A DNA stretch of 64,000 bases from Powellomyces hirtus (taxonomy: Eukaryota; Chytridiomycota; Chytridiomycetes; Spizellomycetales; Powellomycetaceae), in contig JAHLKG010000033.1 of the NCBI GenBank assembly GCA_025526995.1, positions 62,001-126,000 of the forward strand, read 5' to 3'. Of this stretch, positions 25,012 through 37,097 are shown one piece after another. The translations under genes were made by a program, and so were the position numbers. Below the pieces are notes generated by a model. That model saw only the letters and a program-made list of their open reading frames with translations. It made no database searches and was not told the origin of the DNA. Within the stretch, counting starts at the first letter, position 1, and each line of letters begins with the position of its first letter.

Positions 25012-28000
25012 TGGTGTTGTTGGCAGGAAAGGTGAAGCGGTCCCGTATGTGTGTATATGTATGTGTATGTGCGAAATGTGCGTTTTTGTTCAGGGGATTG
25101 TCGGTTGACAGTTGCTATTGAGAAGCGGAAAGCGGCTGTTTGGTTCGCTGGCGTCATGGCGCATGTCGTAGGTGTCATATCACGTGTCCACTCAAAGAAC
25201 CCGTCAAAAATAAGAGTGGATGCACGCATACTGTCAGTAGCAAGGGCAGACAAAACTACTAACAACCAAACAAGAAGGAAACCGGTGGTCTCAGCGTACA
25301 ATGAGAATCAGACCGTAAATCGTACGCACATCACGTACCTCAAGTATTCCGCAAAAACAACCCCGCTCCACAAGACCATCCCCACTGCTATCAAACACTG
25401 TCGCATCAACAGGCAGGGCTGTAGAAACAGAGCTTTAATGTGAGTATCTACATATGGCGTAAGTAATCACCCGATCCAGGCGATCCTTGCACTATTGATG
25501 GTGCTGTCCTTTTGGTCGACCAATGCGCGACGCCTGCGCCACAGCCCAACCTGTGAACATTCCAAATTGACAGTATTTCGGGCTTGCGATTGTTCATACA
25601 GGACGGAAGTGCAGGTAACGCTAGCTGCACGCAGGACGTCCCCATGTATTCTGCATTCACATGCTGGTCCCCACTCCAGACTCATTTTTGGACGGAATGT
25701 TGCTGTTAATCAGCATATGGCCTCCATTCCCAATTTGCACCAACATCACATTGTGTGCATGTGTGTCTGTCCACGCCATCGCAATTATCTGGCAGGTAGT
25801 GTAGCGAATACCCTATCTGTGGGGACTCATCTCATCTCGAAAAAATTTTACATGTCCGCACTCTGCATATTTGGGGAGGAGAAGGTGTTAGCGAGTGGGA
25901 AGCAATGTGGGCGACTTTCTACTCCTAATCAATAGATGGATAACCGTGATCCGTCATGTAGAGTCATATCCTGCAACCATTATACTGCAGTTAGTTGGCT
26001 GGCAAACAAGAAACCGTGTCCCGGTAGGCAAGCTGTCGAATACGAACGTTTTATCTTTCCTTCACTTGCAGTCACCGACGTAACGCACACAGTTCTGTGC
26101 CGCTGTGCGAAGCCGGATCCAGCGAGTTCATGTACCGCACCCGTTCGGGTATTTGGTCAGATGAAACGACTAATCAAAGAGGTACGCCCGTCGAGCCGCA
26201 AGGAAGCGTAACAACAAGAGAATGCACCTGGTCCTTCGAATGCCAATTCTGCTTCGCATGGCCGCCCCCCCGCCCATTACCAAATCCCACACGGTATCGA
26301 GTCTCATCCCCGTCAACAGACGGCCTGTATTCAAGAAAAACCCCCCCTTTGCACTCGCCCGACCTCTTCTCCCCCATCCATGCCCCTTGTGGACGCGGAC
26401 GCGGGAGCAAGAACTGCATTCTCTTCCTTCCACAAGCCTACTCCAATGTACGCATCGACGCCTGTCACCTCGTTGCTCACGGATGTCCACATATACCGCA
26501 AAATGGAAATGTGCGCATGTGGCGGGTGCTAGAAGAGGGGGCGCACCCAAGCGCGAGATACAATCCAGTTGCGTAGTGGGGGTTGATTCGAGGTCCCTCA
26601 TATGTATTGTATGCAGTTTTATTTTCGGGCCGTTCAATTGCGTGTATAAAACATAACAGCAAGCCGGATGAACTGGCAGAAATATGAGTATTTGGGCGGC
26701 TCTCTCTCGCTCGCTCCACTGGCGTATTTGGGTTCTACAGTAGGTTTTTTATCATGGAGCTTCACGTTCATCGATGTTTTATTCTCTTTTTTTTTTGTTG
26801 TTTCTTTTTTTCACGGTTGATCAGAACGTTCCGCACCAAAACCTGCGATTCTCAATCGGATTTCGTCATTAGTACCGGGACACGGCACGACACTACCTAT
26901 GCCGAACCATGACCACTACCCAGGCGATGATACCGGAGAGAATCGACAAGAAGGGGGTGTTGCACACGACCACAAGTCGTCACGTCACAGCTCGATCGAC
27001 AAAATCGCGGAATTCTTCATCTGCATTCTTGTGTGATGCGCATTTAGTTTCTCAGCAGTGTGTGGTCGTTGATATGGGGTGAACAGAGCTGTTGGGCATG
27101 AGGAGAGGGTTTTTTTTCGGTTTTTGTCTCTTTTGTTTGGCGACCGGGAGTGGGACGAGCAGTTTCCTCGCATTTTGGCAGTGGATGGTGAGATGCGGAC
27201 AAGGAGTTTTATATTCCCTTATTTTTTTAAAAAAATTCTAAGCGCCCCAAGAGTGAAGCGTTCGACTGGAACGACGACCCCAAATCTGGGGGTAAGCCGA
27301 CGGAAAGAATCTTTTTCCCATTGAGGCATGTGGTGTGTCCACTTACCGGTAATCGTTGCAGAGTTTCCCAATCGCAAGCACACTGTAGCGGTATGACCAT
27401 CCGCAAAAACGCAAACAATGCTCGGAGGGGCAACATAGCGATCGCCTTTCTCTGCCCAACCATCTTTAACACTTGAGAGTCCCCACCCCTCGTAAAGGGG
27501 ACGGGGTTTTTTTCCTCCACATCATGATCCGGAGAATGTACCACAGCCAAACCAGGCCCCGATGCCACGAAAAAAAGAATGGGCAAAAAGGGGCCAAAAC
27601 TACACCGGGTCTTTTCTTCAAAAGTTATTCTTCCGTTTTCACCACTGGTAATACAACACGCTGCTCCATTACGTGAGCAATGGGGAATGAAGAGCGTGGG
27701 GTTGTAGTGCGGGTGTGTATACATGTATTGTGTATGAGCGCCACCACAATGTGACCGAATTTGCCATTTGCAGTAGGCATGTAGCATACGTTTTCTGAAA
27801 TGTGTGGGTTGGTATATCGGCGCCAGTGTGGATGCGGAACGTCTTGAGAATGCAAGAACTGGGTGTGTGTGGTGTACAGGGTTTCGTGCATTGTGAAGAC
27901 GATCCGCGACGACTGCCGATGCGGGGAGGGGGCGGAAAAAAGTTCCGTTGCGAGAATGGGGTTGAAGAAGAGGACTTTCAGGAAGCTGTGGCTTATCTTA

Positions 28001-29982
28001 CTGACATGGCAACGCCTCTGCTTACCCAAGCAAGGGACTGATGGGGAAATTCCCGGCTGGTGGGAAGTCTGGACAACGGAACCGAGTACTTGTACAAACA
28101 AATATGTTTGTGAATGAACATTCACCACGCGGGCGTGGAGTGGATTGGACCGACACCCTGTTGTATGTTCTGTCGGGACTTGAATGGGTATTCTTGCTCT
28201 GGTCTATCACAACCACCTTGTTTCCGCTGGGATGGTCTGGGCCCTGATCAAAAACGGGACCTGTGTGACAATAACCCGTCGTCCGCGACCCCCGCATGTC
28301 GTTCAGGATGTCCGGGTGCCGTGGTACGCATGTGACGTAACGCGTCAAAGAGACTGGAACCCCCGGTAGAAGTGATGGGCTACAGTGGTTAGTAGCTAGG
28401 AAGGAGGAGCAACCGCCACCTGTGGAATGCTTTCGAAAAGTCCTCAGGGCTGAGCAGATCTGCGGCGAATCAAGACAACTCAGCCGCTCTTATACAAGTA
28501 GATTGTCACTGATGATAGAGCTCACTCATCTTGCGATTTCACAGCACAGAGAGCTATGCTATTAATCCAACAAAACAGCTTCCCATGTCAGCTCCATGAT
28601 GCGCGCGTGTCTTGACGGGATCGTCACTCACACATCCCCATTCATGCTCCACGGTTTTTCGAACAATACATTATTCACTCCCACCCGCGTCTTGGCATAA
28701 AGTTGGGCGGGCGGGATGCTGGGCCAAGAGGGACAAGAAAAAAGCATCTCCGCGGCCCAAACCCCTTTTTTTACACGGCGAGAACCGACGGTTTTTCTCT
28801 TTTTCAACCCCTGCTTTGCCGCCCCGTATTTTGAGTTTGTAAGGGAGTGTGTGTGTCGTAATGTGTTTACCTGGCGGATGATTTGAATGATGGAGTGGCC
28901 CCCGGTTCCAAAAATGCAATTTGAAAAGGCATACAAAAGAGGGCAAAGACACCCCATTTCGCCTCACCCTTTCGTCCATTGTGAACGCGTATTCTCTTCG
29001 TTTACTCACGAGGTCATTCCGGCCAAATACCGTACCACCACCCCGACCACGATCACATCACCCTCAACGACTCGACGGTGCACACAGATACCGGGTTTCG
29101 TTTCTTTCCCGCGCATCTCTCTTTTCCTGCCCGCGCGCGCGCAGCCCTTGAATCCAGACCGTAACGGGGGACACAGAGGACGCCCGCACGGCGCCGAGAG
29201 AGCCGCAAACCACGGTTGTCGACTGGCATTGAGTGGAACGCGTGGGGGCTTGGGTTGGCCAGCTGCATGTACTTTTTGCATGCGGACTGTGGATGCAAAC
29301 GCGGTGGTGGGCAGAGGGGAGACGAACAAGGGCAATTTTTCCACCCTTACCTGAATCCAAATCGGCAAAACAGCACAAGACACGCGGACTTTTTGCGAGA
29401 GCGAGGGCGACAGAGGCAACAACCAACCCACGGAAGGAAGGCCCTGGGGAAGGCCCTGGGAGGGGGAGACGAACGGAACGAGACGCCGGCGGGGGGGATA
29501 TATTAAAGCAACATCAACCACGAATCAAAAACACAATCAGTCAAGTCAATCCGCGTTCAATAATCACATTTGATTTATTGTTGTAGCCCAGCGACCGACC
29601 GACCTATTCTAAGTCCCACGGATCGTCGCCCCTTTCCCATCCCCATCCCATATCCATTCCATTCCCTCCGCCCTTTGCCCTTTGGCCTTTTGCCCGTTGC
29701 GCTTGTCTTGTCGACTGACGCCCATTCCCCATTCATTCCATTCATTCATTTCATTTCATTCATTCAATTCATTTCACTCACTCGCTCAATCAATCAAACA
29801 GACCCCTGGGAAGTGAGTGATTCACTTCATTTACCCACAGAGACAGACAAACGGACGCGTCGCCCTCTGCCCCTCTCCTTGCTACTCCCCCCCTCGTTCC
29901 CTCCCACCCTCTCTCTCTCTCCCAGACATCTTCCCATCCCTTACACCTTATACAAATACCCCCCACCACGGAAGACTGCCCA
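25012..29982. other. Gene-poor interval of about 5 kb
   Basis: Upstream region of SEY1 (-) and of the second C2H2 gene (+). Several open frames of 100-190 codons occur on both strands, but none shows a motif, plausible protein composition or splice structure that I can support. The last 400 bp (29570-29982) is an extreme pyrimidine-rich leader with CATT repeats. Confidence 0.45.
29731..29800. repeat. Imperfect CATT/CATTT tetranucleotide repeat
   Basis: About 70 bp of degenerate ATTC/ATTTC repeats ending in TCAA repeats, in the C- and T-rich leader just upstream of the C2H2 gene that starts at 29983. Confidence 0.7.
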
Positions 29983-31229
29983 ATGATCTACGACCCCCCA
30001 GACCACCGTGCCCCTCTCGCTCTCCTTGAACCTCAACTACCACAACCACCACCACCACCACCTTCATCTTTACCACCTTCATCTTTACCACCTTTATCAT
30101 TACCACTATCATCTTCATCTTCATCCGCCGCACCATTCGACATCCCGCTTTCCCACCATACCAACAAGCACAATACCATCCTCACCACCGGTGCTCGCCT
30201 TACCGCACCACAACCACAACCACTACCACATCCCTCCCAGTTCACCACCGGCTCCTCGTTGCGCACCGCCTCCGACACTCGTCCTTACCATAATCCAACC
30301 CACTTTTATTACTCCGCAGGTCCACCAGAGTCAGGCCCACGCGGTCATCATATAATGCTCGCGGATCATCAGCGTCTACCGCTCAAAGACACCCATTTTC
30401 ATCAACAACACCAACATCAACCACCCCCATCGTCACTAGTAGACTCCCTACTCTCGCGCCGCCACGACCACCACCAGCAGCAGCAGCAGGAGCATCTGGA
30501 GCGCCGGCGCTCTTCCACGACCACTACTCCTCCTGCCAGTCTGTTAAACCCTGACTCGCTTCTCCTTTACCCTCGTCATCATCAAACCCAACCATCACAC
30601 AGGACGACAACGACCACCACCCCCTCTTCTTCCAAGCCCTTTCCTTGCAACGGGAACCAGCGCAGCCTCGTTGCGGCCGCCGACGGGTTACCCGCAGCGC
30701 GCAGAGACCCCCACGCCACGCACGGCAACGGCGGGCCTTGTCCTACTGGTCCGGACTCGTTCCTTCCCTCCCCCACGGCAACAACCGAAAACCAAAGTAA
30801 TAATAACGACGCGCGCAGTGCGGCGTCACACACCAACAACGGTTCGATCGTTCCTCTGTCGTCAACCACCACCACCACTACCCATAGCTTCAACCTGAAC
30901 GACATCAAGTTCAACTTTGCTGTTCCCACGGGAGGTGCCAGCAACAGGAAGCAGCAGCAGCAGCAGCAGCGTGATCTGGCCTATCCCACCTCGCTCATGG
31001 CTGGGAACAACCACGGCAGACCATCCGCTGGCTTTGGTCAAGGCTCGGGCGCCATGTTTGCCGGCAGCACCAACGATCAGTGGCTGTTTCATGGCGGCGA
31101 AGCCGCCAGCGAGGACTATGGACACAACGCCAACTCGGATCAAGGTCGCTTCATGTGCCACGGCAATCCTGCTCCTCCTCCAAATCCGCTCCCATCGGAC
31201 ACCGTCTCCGTCAAGGTGGAGTTTGGTTC

Positions 31230-31260
<31 letters not shown>

Positions 31261-32400
31261 TCAAGCCATCCCACCATGCGAGACCTGCCACCAAAGCAGC
31301 AAGGGTTTCAATCTTCGTACGGCGATGTCCACCACCACACCGTTCCGCCATTACACCCTTCGTCTTCCATAACCCGTGGTTCGCCGCCGACACCAAACGG
31401 TTCCAATCCAGCGTCGCTGCTGTCGTCCGCGTTCCCATTGCCTCGCTATCAAGCCAGCAGTACACACTATCCGTACTACCAACCGCAGGCACAAGTCGTG
31501 AGCGACACAAGCAGCTATCCAAGGGAACTCACGGCACCCTTGCCCACCCAGCTGTCGTACTCGTCGTCTCCGTTCCCGTCCCACCGTCCTCCGCAGCAGC
31601 AGCGAGAGCAGCCGCAGCAACAACCGCCGCGGCCATACCAGTCATCGCAGCAGTCGCCGTACCCGCCGTTCATGGTGCCGCCGTCTCCAGCGCCCAACCA
31701 CCATTCCCGCCACCAGCGTGCCCTGCCGCAGCATCTGCCGCATGTCAACACAAACTTGTCGTCGTCATCGTCCTCTGCGTCCTGCAGTTGTCCCCTCTTG
31801 ACGCCGTTGTCGCTCTCGTCCGCGTCGTCAGGCGGACACTCGTCTGTTGGGAGCAGTCTGCCCCACTACCATCGGTCACACCACCACCACCACCACCAGC
31901 CGCCGCCACTGCCTCCCCCGGTGCCGCCGCACGCTGCACGACCGCACTCGCCGCATACGCCGCAAAGCCCACTCGACAGCCATGGGGGACCAGATCAACC
32001 GGCCCGCGAGCGCCGATTTGCGTGCCCGGACTGCCCCAAACGCTTCCTGCGCCGCCAAGATCTCAGTCGCCACTCTGCCACCCACCTCAATGGGTTCAAG
32101 CCCTTCCGCTGCTCGCACTGTGGCACCGGCTTTACGCGTCAGGACGCCTTGCATAGGCACGGGAAGGCCAAGCGCTGTGCGTCGCAGAGAGGCATGGAGA
32201 TGGAGGTTGCTGGCGTGAACCTGTCGCCGCACCACTCTCACCATGATGATCAACTGCGTGGGCTCGATCAGCAACACCACCACCACAACCACCACCAACA
32301 GCAGCAGCAGCAGCAGCAGCAGCATCTACAACAACACCAACATCATCACATGTCCGAACCGCCCATTTTCTCGTCGTCCACTGGCCAAGGTCGAGATTGA
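29983..32400 (+). CDS. Large C2H2 zinc-finger transcription factor (805 aa)
   Basis: Single open frame; the start MIYDPPDHRAPL is the first in-frame methionine after the pyrimidine-rich leader. Most of the protein is low complexity: proline, serine, histidine and glutamine runs, including Q tracts near residues 325 and 415 and histidine tracts near 630. Two fingers lie near the C terminus (about residues 680-735): FACPDCPKRFLRRQDLSRH and FRCSHCGTGFTRQDALHRH, joined by a THLNGFKPF linker. The second ends with a cysteine ligand (H-x5-C, HGKAKRC). A final Q/H-rich tail follows. This is the same C2H2-then-C2HC arrangement as the gene at 13106-14533, though little similarity is visible outside the fingers. 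The low-complexity part is probably a disordered activation region. Target genes are unknown. Confidence 0.82.
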
Positions 32401-33773
32401 AGGGCGCGGGAAAGCAAGGAGAGACGAACGTTTTTGTCGAAGCCATTTTTGATTTGTTTTTGTTTTGTACAAAATTACTTTATTCTCTGTGAGGGACTGT
32501 GGATAGGAGACGATGGAGAGAGAAGGAAAGCAAAGGAAATGGGGACGATGGAAAAGGAGCACAATCCGCGATGAGACATAGAAAAACACGTGCGGGGCGG
32601 CGGACAGTTTAGGTCAGATAGCCCAGCGGGTTTTGTGAGTTGAAGCATGGGGAAAATCCCGCTGCGCAACCAAAAGACGGCATGGGGTGTGATTCTGTGG
32701 AATCCGCCTCGGGTGGTTCTTGTTTCCTTGTGTGTTTGTTTCCCCCGTTTTTGTGTGTGCGTGTGTGTGTCTGTGAGAGAGTGCTGGGAAATGATGGTAG
32801 AATCTGCCTGTGGTAGCGTAAATTAACAAATACCCCCCGGATCAATATGATACACCTTATACCGCCACGTCAATGGGTTGAAATGTCTTGTTTCGTGTTT
32901 GACGACTGGGATCATTGCTGCGCAGTAGCGAACTATGGCTGACTGACTAGGGCAGAAGTGTCCGATCTCGTGTCGGTGCTGAAGCAGCGGTTCGGACAAG
33001 TCCGGATACGTGAGCAAGCCCCGTGTACGCATCGGGTGCGTGGACCTTCCTGCGGAAATTTTAAAGTTTCAACCTACACTTGTTTTTTTCGGCCGATTTT
33101 GCAGGCCAAGATCACGGACGGGGACGGACGGCGATGGACCGTCTGGGCCTTTTTATGCAACGGGCTCTCCGCGGGAGGTCCAGACGAGCCCAAAAGTCCA
33201 AAGTGGCTGAGGGGGCTGAAGAAAAGCGGGGTCGGGCTGAAGCGGACCCCGTCCCACACGGAATATAGTTTTCTATGATTTTGGATTGTGCGAATCGTGG
33301 TGTTATACCCCTCCTCCTCCTACCCCCTTGCATTGTCCGTTTTCCTGCTGTTGGGTCAATTTACGGCATACAGAAACATGATTTTTGTTGGTTATATATA
33401 TGTCATAAAGAGATTTGTGGAAGAAGTGAACGGGACGAACATTCTCTGCGCCATCGTAGTCATGTGACGTGGATGGATGGCTCGAATGCGCGTTGTAGCC
33501 GGGTTAAACTTAGAGTGCGTTGGATCTAGGTGATGCGCAGCGCGATATTTCTTTTTGACATTTTTGTCAAAGAATTTGGGTTCGGTGTTTCTACCTTTTC
33601 TTCACATTTGCATCGAGTCGTAACAGAGGGGAATAACGTTGGAGTAGCAAGAAAGCAAAAATCACCAGGTTGAGATAATACATTGACGCAGTCCCCCTCT
33701 AACACTCCCCCGGCCCCCAGAGAAAAGACCCGCCCCGTTGTTGGAATTTGCCAGCCCTCCCACATTCCACACC
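32401..33773. other. Intergenic region between the C2H2 gene and NOP14
   Basis: About 1.4 kb. It should hold the 3' UTR of the C2H2 gene and the NOP14 promoter. I see no gene; open frames here are short and unconvincing. Confidence 0.45.
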
Positions 33774-36700
33774 ATGGGCAAACCTGACCCCACCACCGCC
33801 ACGACGACCGGCCAACCCTCGAAAGGCGGGTCTGCGCTGAAACGCCTCAAAGCGTCGCTCAAGTCCGCGGGGGTGATTGGCAAGCACCAAAAAATCTCGA
33901 AAAAGAAATCGACCACCCAACGCGCGGCGGCGCTCGGCGAGCGCAAAGAAGCGCGCGAGATCCTCCGTGGGCTCTCTTCCAAAGCCCGCGACACGAACCC
34001 GTTCGAAACCAAAATCAACCGCCAAAAGCACGACGTCCTCAACCGCAAAATCAAGGGTGCGACGGGGAAGCCGGGCGTGGTGCGGAAACGCGGCGAAGAA
34101 AACCGCACCCGCACCCTCGCGGTGGAAATGGACCGTCGCAACAAGGACTCGGCGTTTGTGGATCGCCGCTTTGGAGAACGCGATGCGACCATGAGTCTGG
34201 AGGATAAGATGCTCGAGCGGTTCATGAAGGAGAAATCCAAACGCGCCGCGGATCGCGGCAGCATGTTTAACCTGGAAGACGACGATGAGGACATGATGGA
34301 ACTGACCCACATGGGCCAGTCCCTCAACGCCTTCACCGACGCCGGGTTGCAGAAAGTGCATAACGATCCAGCCGACGATTCCGATTCGGGCCAGATCGAT
34401 AAAGATACGGTGCGGTACACGCATTTCGGGGGGTTTAGTGAGGATGATGAAGCCGCCGCCGACCCCAACGACGACGGCACGGGCAAACGCAAATCGAAAA
34501 ACGAAGTCATGAAGGAAGTCATTGCCAAGAGCAAACTGCACAAACGCGAACGACAGATGCTGAAAGAGCAGGACGAGGATTTGGCCGAGGAATTGGATGC
34601 CCAGTTGGATGATATCAAGGCCCTCCTCGCAACCAACAAACCGGCGGCCCCGTACAAGGCGTTTGATGCGCTCACGGGCGCGACCGACACCAACACCATC
34701 CCGGTTTCCAACAAACGCGGGCACGACGCCGCCGCAGCTGTCCAAGCCGCAAACGACAACCGTAAACGCGGCCAGGATGAAGATGGAGACGACGAAGACT
34801 ATGATGACTACGACCGGTTCGTGCGCGAACTCGCCACCGAGCGGCGCGCCAAGCCCACCGACCGGCTCAAAACCGAACAAGAGCTCGCTGCGGCGGAAAA
34901 GCAGCGTCTTGAACAACTCGAAAAGGACCGCCAACGCCGCATGATGGGCCTCCCTACAGAAAAGGAGGAAGCGGCCGCCAAGATGCAGGCGAAACTTGAC
35001 GCAGCAGCCTCGGCCAACAAACGGCCCGCGGAAGCGGATGATTTGGGCGATGATGATTATACGGCTGCGGTTGAGACGATGGTGAGGGATGAAGAGGAGG
35101 TGCCGTTGCTGTACCGCGATGGACGGTTGCTGAACAAGGAGGTGTTTATGCGCAAACGACGCAAGGTGGATGGGGACGACGACGAGGAGGAGGAGGATGG
35201 GGACGACGACGAGGAGGAGGAGGATGGGGACGACGACGAGGAGGAGGAGGATGAGGATGAGGACGAAGAAGATGGTACCGAGGATGAAGACGATGACGAG
35301 GAGGAGGATGACGACGAAGAAGAAGCAGACGAAAGCGACGCTGGCGAAAACGACTGGGCCATCGAAGACGTCAACGACACCCTCGGTGAGGAAGCCGTGT
35401 CTGACGACAACAACAATGACAAAGAAGACGCCGCCATCACCACCATTACCACGACCGCAACCTCCTTGAAACCCCTCTTTGTCCCCACCAAACAACGCAC
35501 CGTCGACGAAACCGCCGCCAAAGAACTGCCCTACACCTTCACGGCCCCAGAGACCCACGACGACTTCCTTGCCCTTGTTGGCGATCGAACACCCGAGGAG
35601 CAGGCGACCATTGTGCAACGGCTCCGCGCCCTGCATCATGTGAAATTGGGAGGTGATAATCGCAGGAAACTCGAGGTATGTGTGGCTAGTGGTGGAACGT
35701 GTAATTTTTTTATCTTTGACCTAACATTTTGGAATTTACAGAAACTCCTCGAGATCCTCCTCACCCACCTCACCCACCTCTCCAACACACCCACTACACC
35801 CACCACCCTCCCCACCATCAACGCGCTCTCGGCGCCGACCATCGAACTGTCCCAGCAATTCCCCACCCAAGCCGCCACCCACTTTCTCACCCTCACCACC
35901 GCGCTGCAAAAGAAACTCACCCGCGATCTCGCATCCACCGCTCCCCACCGCCGCGCCAGCGCCCTCCCGCACCTGGACGCCCTCGTCGCATTCAAACTGG
36001 TCGGGCGCATCTTCTCGACCTCGGATCTCAAACATGAGGTCGTGACCCCCGTCATGCTGCTGATGAGCCAGTATCTGAGTCAGGCACCCGTGGCGGATTG
36101 GAGGGGCGCGCTGAGTGGCTTATTTGTGTGTGAGATGTTGGCCGAGGTAAGGGTGTTTGGTTGTGGGCTCATTGTTTGGCGAATCTCTGCTGCACTCGTT
36201 GCTGACACGGTTGTTTTTTGCGGTCGGTTTTTTTTCCAGTACCAAACCCTCTCCAAGCGCTTCATCCCCGAAGCCGTCAACTTTCTCGCCACCATCCTCG
36301 CCCTCATCCTCCCCACATCATCATCCTGCGAGCCCACAACGGAAACCGACACGAACAACGCTACCGAGACTGACATTGCCAGTATCGAAACCGCGCCCAT
36401 CCTAGACCCCGCTGTCACTTGCCTCCGTATCCGCGATTGGGAAACCGCCACCGCCACACCCTCATCACCCCCGCCTGCCTCCCTCCTCCACACCCTCGCC
36501 AAACTCAACACCACCACCCCCACTCCACCCACACCACCATCCGAACCCGCCAAACTCGCCCTCCTCACCACAACCCTCACCCTCCTCACCCGCTACATGC
36601 GCCTCTACATGGACTCCCCCACCTTCCCCACCCTCTTTGCCGCCATCCCCCACCTCCTAACCCACATCCCACCCACCCTCTCCTTCCCGCCCCTCACCAC

Positions 36701-37097
36701 CACCCACACCCTCCTCACCGCGCTCACCCACTCGACGACCCTCAAACGGCGCCCGCTACTCCTCCAGAAATTCAAACCGACACCGCTCGCGACGCACGTG
36801 CCGAAATTCGACACGCACTACTCGGTCGACCGCAAAGCGCAATCGCGCGACCCGGACCGCGCGCGCGCCACCGCGGCCAAACTGAAATTCGAGTACAAGA
36901 AGGAACTCAAGGGCGCCGTGCGCGAACTCCGCAAAGACGCAGCCTTTGTCAACCGCAAACGCACCGCTACCCGCAAACAAACCGACGCCGCCTATAAATC
37001 GAAAATGGACAAGATCCTCGGCGGCCTCGCTAACCAGGAGGGCGCCATGCGTGGCTATGAACGCGAATTGAAAAAGGCAAAGGGAAAGAAACGATAG
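33774..37097 (+). CDS. NOP14: Nucleolar protein NOP14, small-subunit processome component
   Basis: Three exons, 33774-35675, 35742-36146 and 36240-37097, about 1054 aa. The start MGKPDPTTAT is preferred to an upstream in-frame ATG at 33738. Family landmarks: basic N-terminal GGSALKRLKASLKSAG, KARDTNPFETKINRQKHDVL, NRTRTLAVEMDRRNKDSAFVDRRFGERD, MSLEDKMLERFMKEK, LTHMGQSLN, then helical repeats and a basic C terminus (AKLKFEYKKELKGAVRELRK, KMDKILGGLANQEGAMRGYE). A very acidic D/E block spans residues about 466-535 and contains a perfect 27-bp triplication. Nop14 acts with Noc4 and Emg1 in 18S rRNA processing in the nucleolus. Both introns (66 and 93 nt) are multiples of three without stops. Confidence 0.95.
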   Translation: MGKPDPTTATTTGQPSKGGSALKRLKASLKSAGVIGKHQKISKKKSTTQRAAALGERKEAREILRGLSSKARDTNPFETKINRQKHDVLNRKIKGATGKPGVVRKRGEENRTRTLAVEMDRRNKDSAFVDRRFGERDATMSLEDKMLERFMKEKSKRAADRGSMFNLEDDDEDMMELTHMGQSLNAFTDAGLQKVHNDPADDSDSGQIDKDTVRYTHFGGFSEDDEAAADPNDDGTGKRKSKNEVMKEVIAKSKLHKRERQMLKEQDEDLAEELDAQLDDIKALLATNKPAAPYKAFDALTGATDTNTIPVSNKRGHDAAAAVQAANDNRKRGQDEDGDDEDYDDYDRFVRELATERRAKPTDRLKTEQELAAAEKQRLEQLEKDRQRRMMGLPTEKEEAAAKMQAKLDAAASANKRPAEADDLGDDDYTAAVETMVRDEEEVPLLYRDGRLLNKEVFMRKRRKVDGDDDEEEEDGDDDEEEEDGDDDEEEEDEDEDEEDGTEDEDDDEEEDDDEEEADESDAGENDWAIEDVNDTLGEEAVSDDNNNDKEDAAITTITTTATSLKPLFVPTKQRTVDETAAKELPYTFTAPETHDDFLALVGDRTPEEQATIVQRLRALHHVKLGGDNRRKLEVCVASGGTCNFFIFDLTFWNLQKLLEILLTHLTHLSNTPTTPTTLPTINALSAPTIELSQQFPTQAATHFLTLTTALQKKLTRDLASTAPHRRASALPHLDALVAFKLVGRIFSTSDLKHEVVTPVMLLMSQYLSQAPVADWRGALSGLFVCEMLAEVRVFGCGLIVWRISAALVADTVVFCGRFFFQYQTLSKRFIPEAVNFLATILALILPTSSSCEPTTETDTNNATETDIASIETAPILDPAVTCLRIRDWETATATPSSPPPASLLHTLAKLNTTTPTPPTPPSEPAKLALLTTTLTLLTRYMRLYMDSPTFPTLFAAIPHLLTHIPPTLSFPPLTTTHTLLTALTHSTTLKRRPLLLQKFKPTPLATHVPKFDTHYSVDRKAQSRDPDRARATAAKLKFEYKKELKGAVRELRKDAAFVNRKRTATRKQTDAAYKSKMDKILGGLANQEGAMRGYERELKKAKGKKR
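35169..35249 (+). repeat. 27-bp tandem repeat, three perfect copies
   Basis: The unit begins GATGGGGACGACGACGAGGA and encodes DGDDDEEEE. Copies at 35169-35195, 35196-35222 and 35223-35249 are identical, inside the acidic block of NOP14, so the expansion is recent. Confidence 0.9.

Noticed and set aside
27227..27787. Minus-strand frame of 186 codons
   Set aside because: Composition rich in cysteine, histidine and proline with no motif or splice support; probably chance.
31080..32156. Open frame of 358 codons overlapping the second C2H2 gene
   Set aside because: Shadow frame caused by CAG/CAC-type repeats; the zinc fingers are in the other frame.
33738..33773. Upstream in-frame ATG of NOP14
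   Set aside because: The downstream MGKPD start fits the family; the extra 12 residues have no counterpart.
33699..35639. Open frame of 646 codons on the minus strand
   Set aside because: Antisense shadow of NOP14; the hydrophobic V/L runs are the complement of the acidic block.
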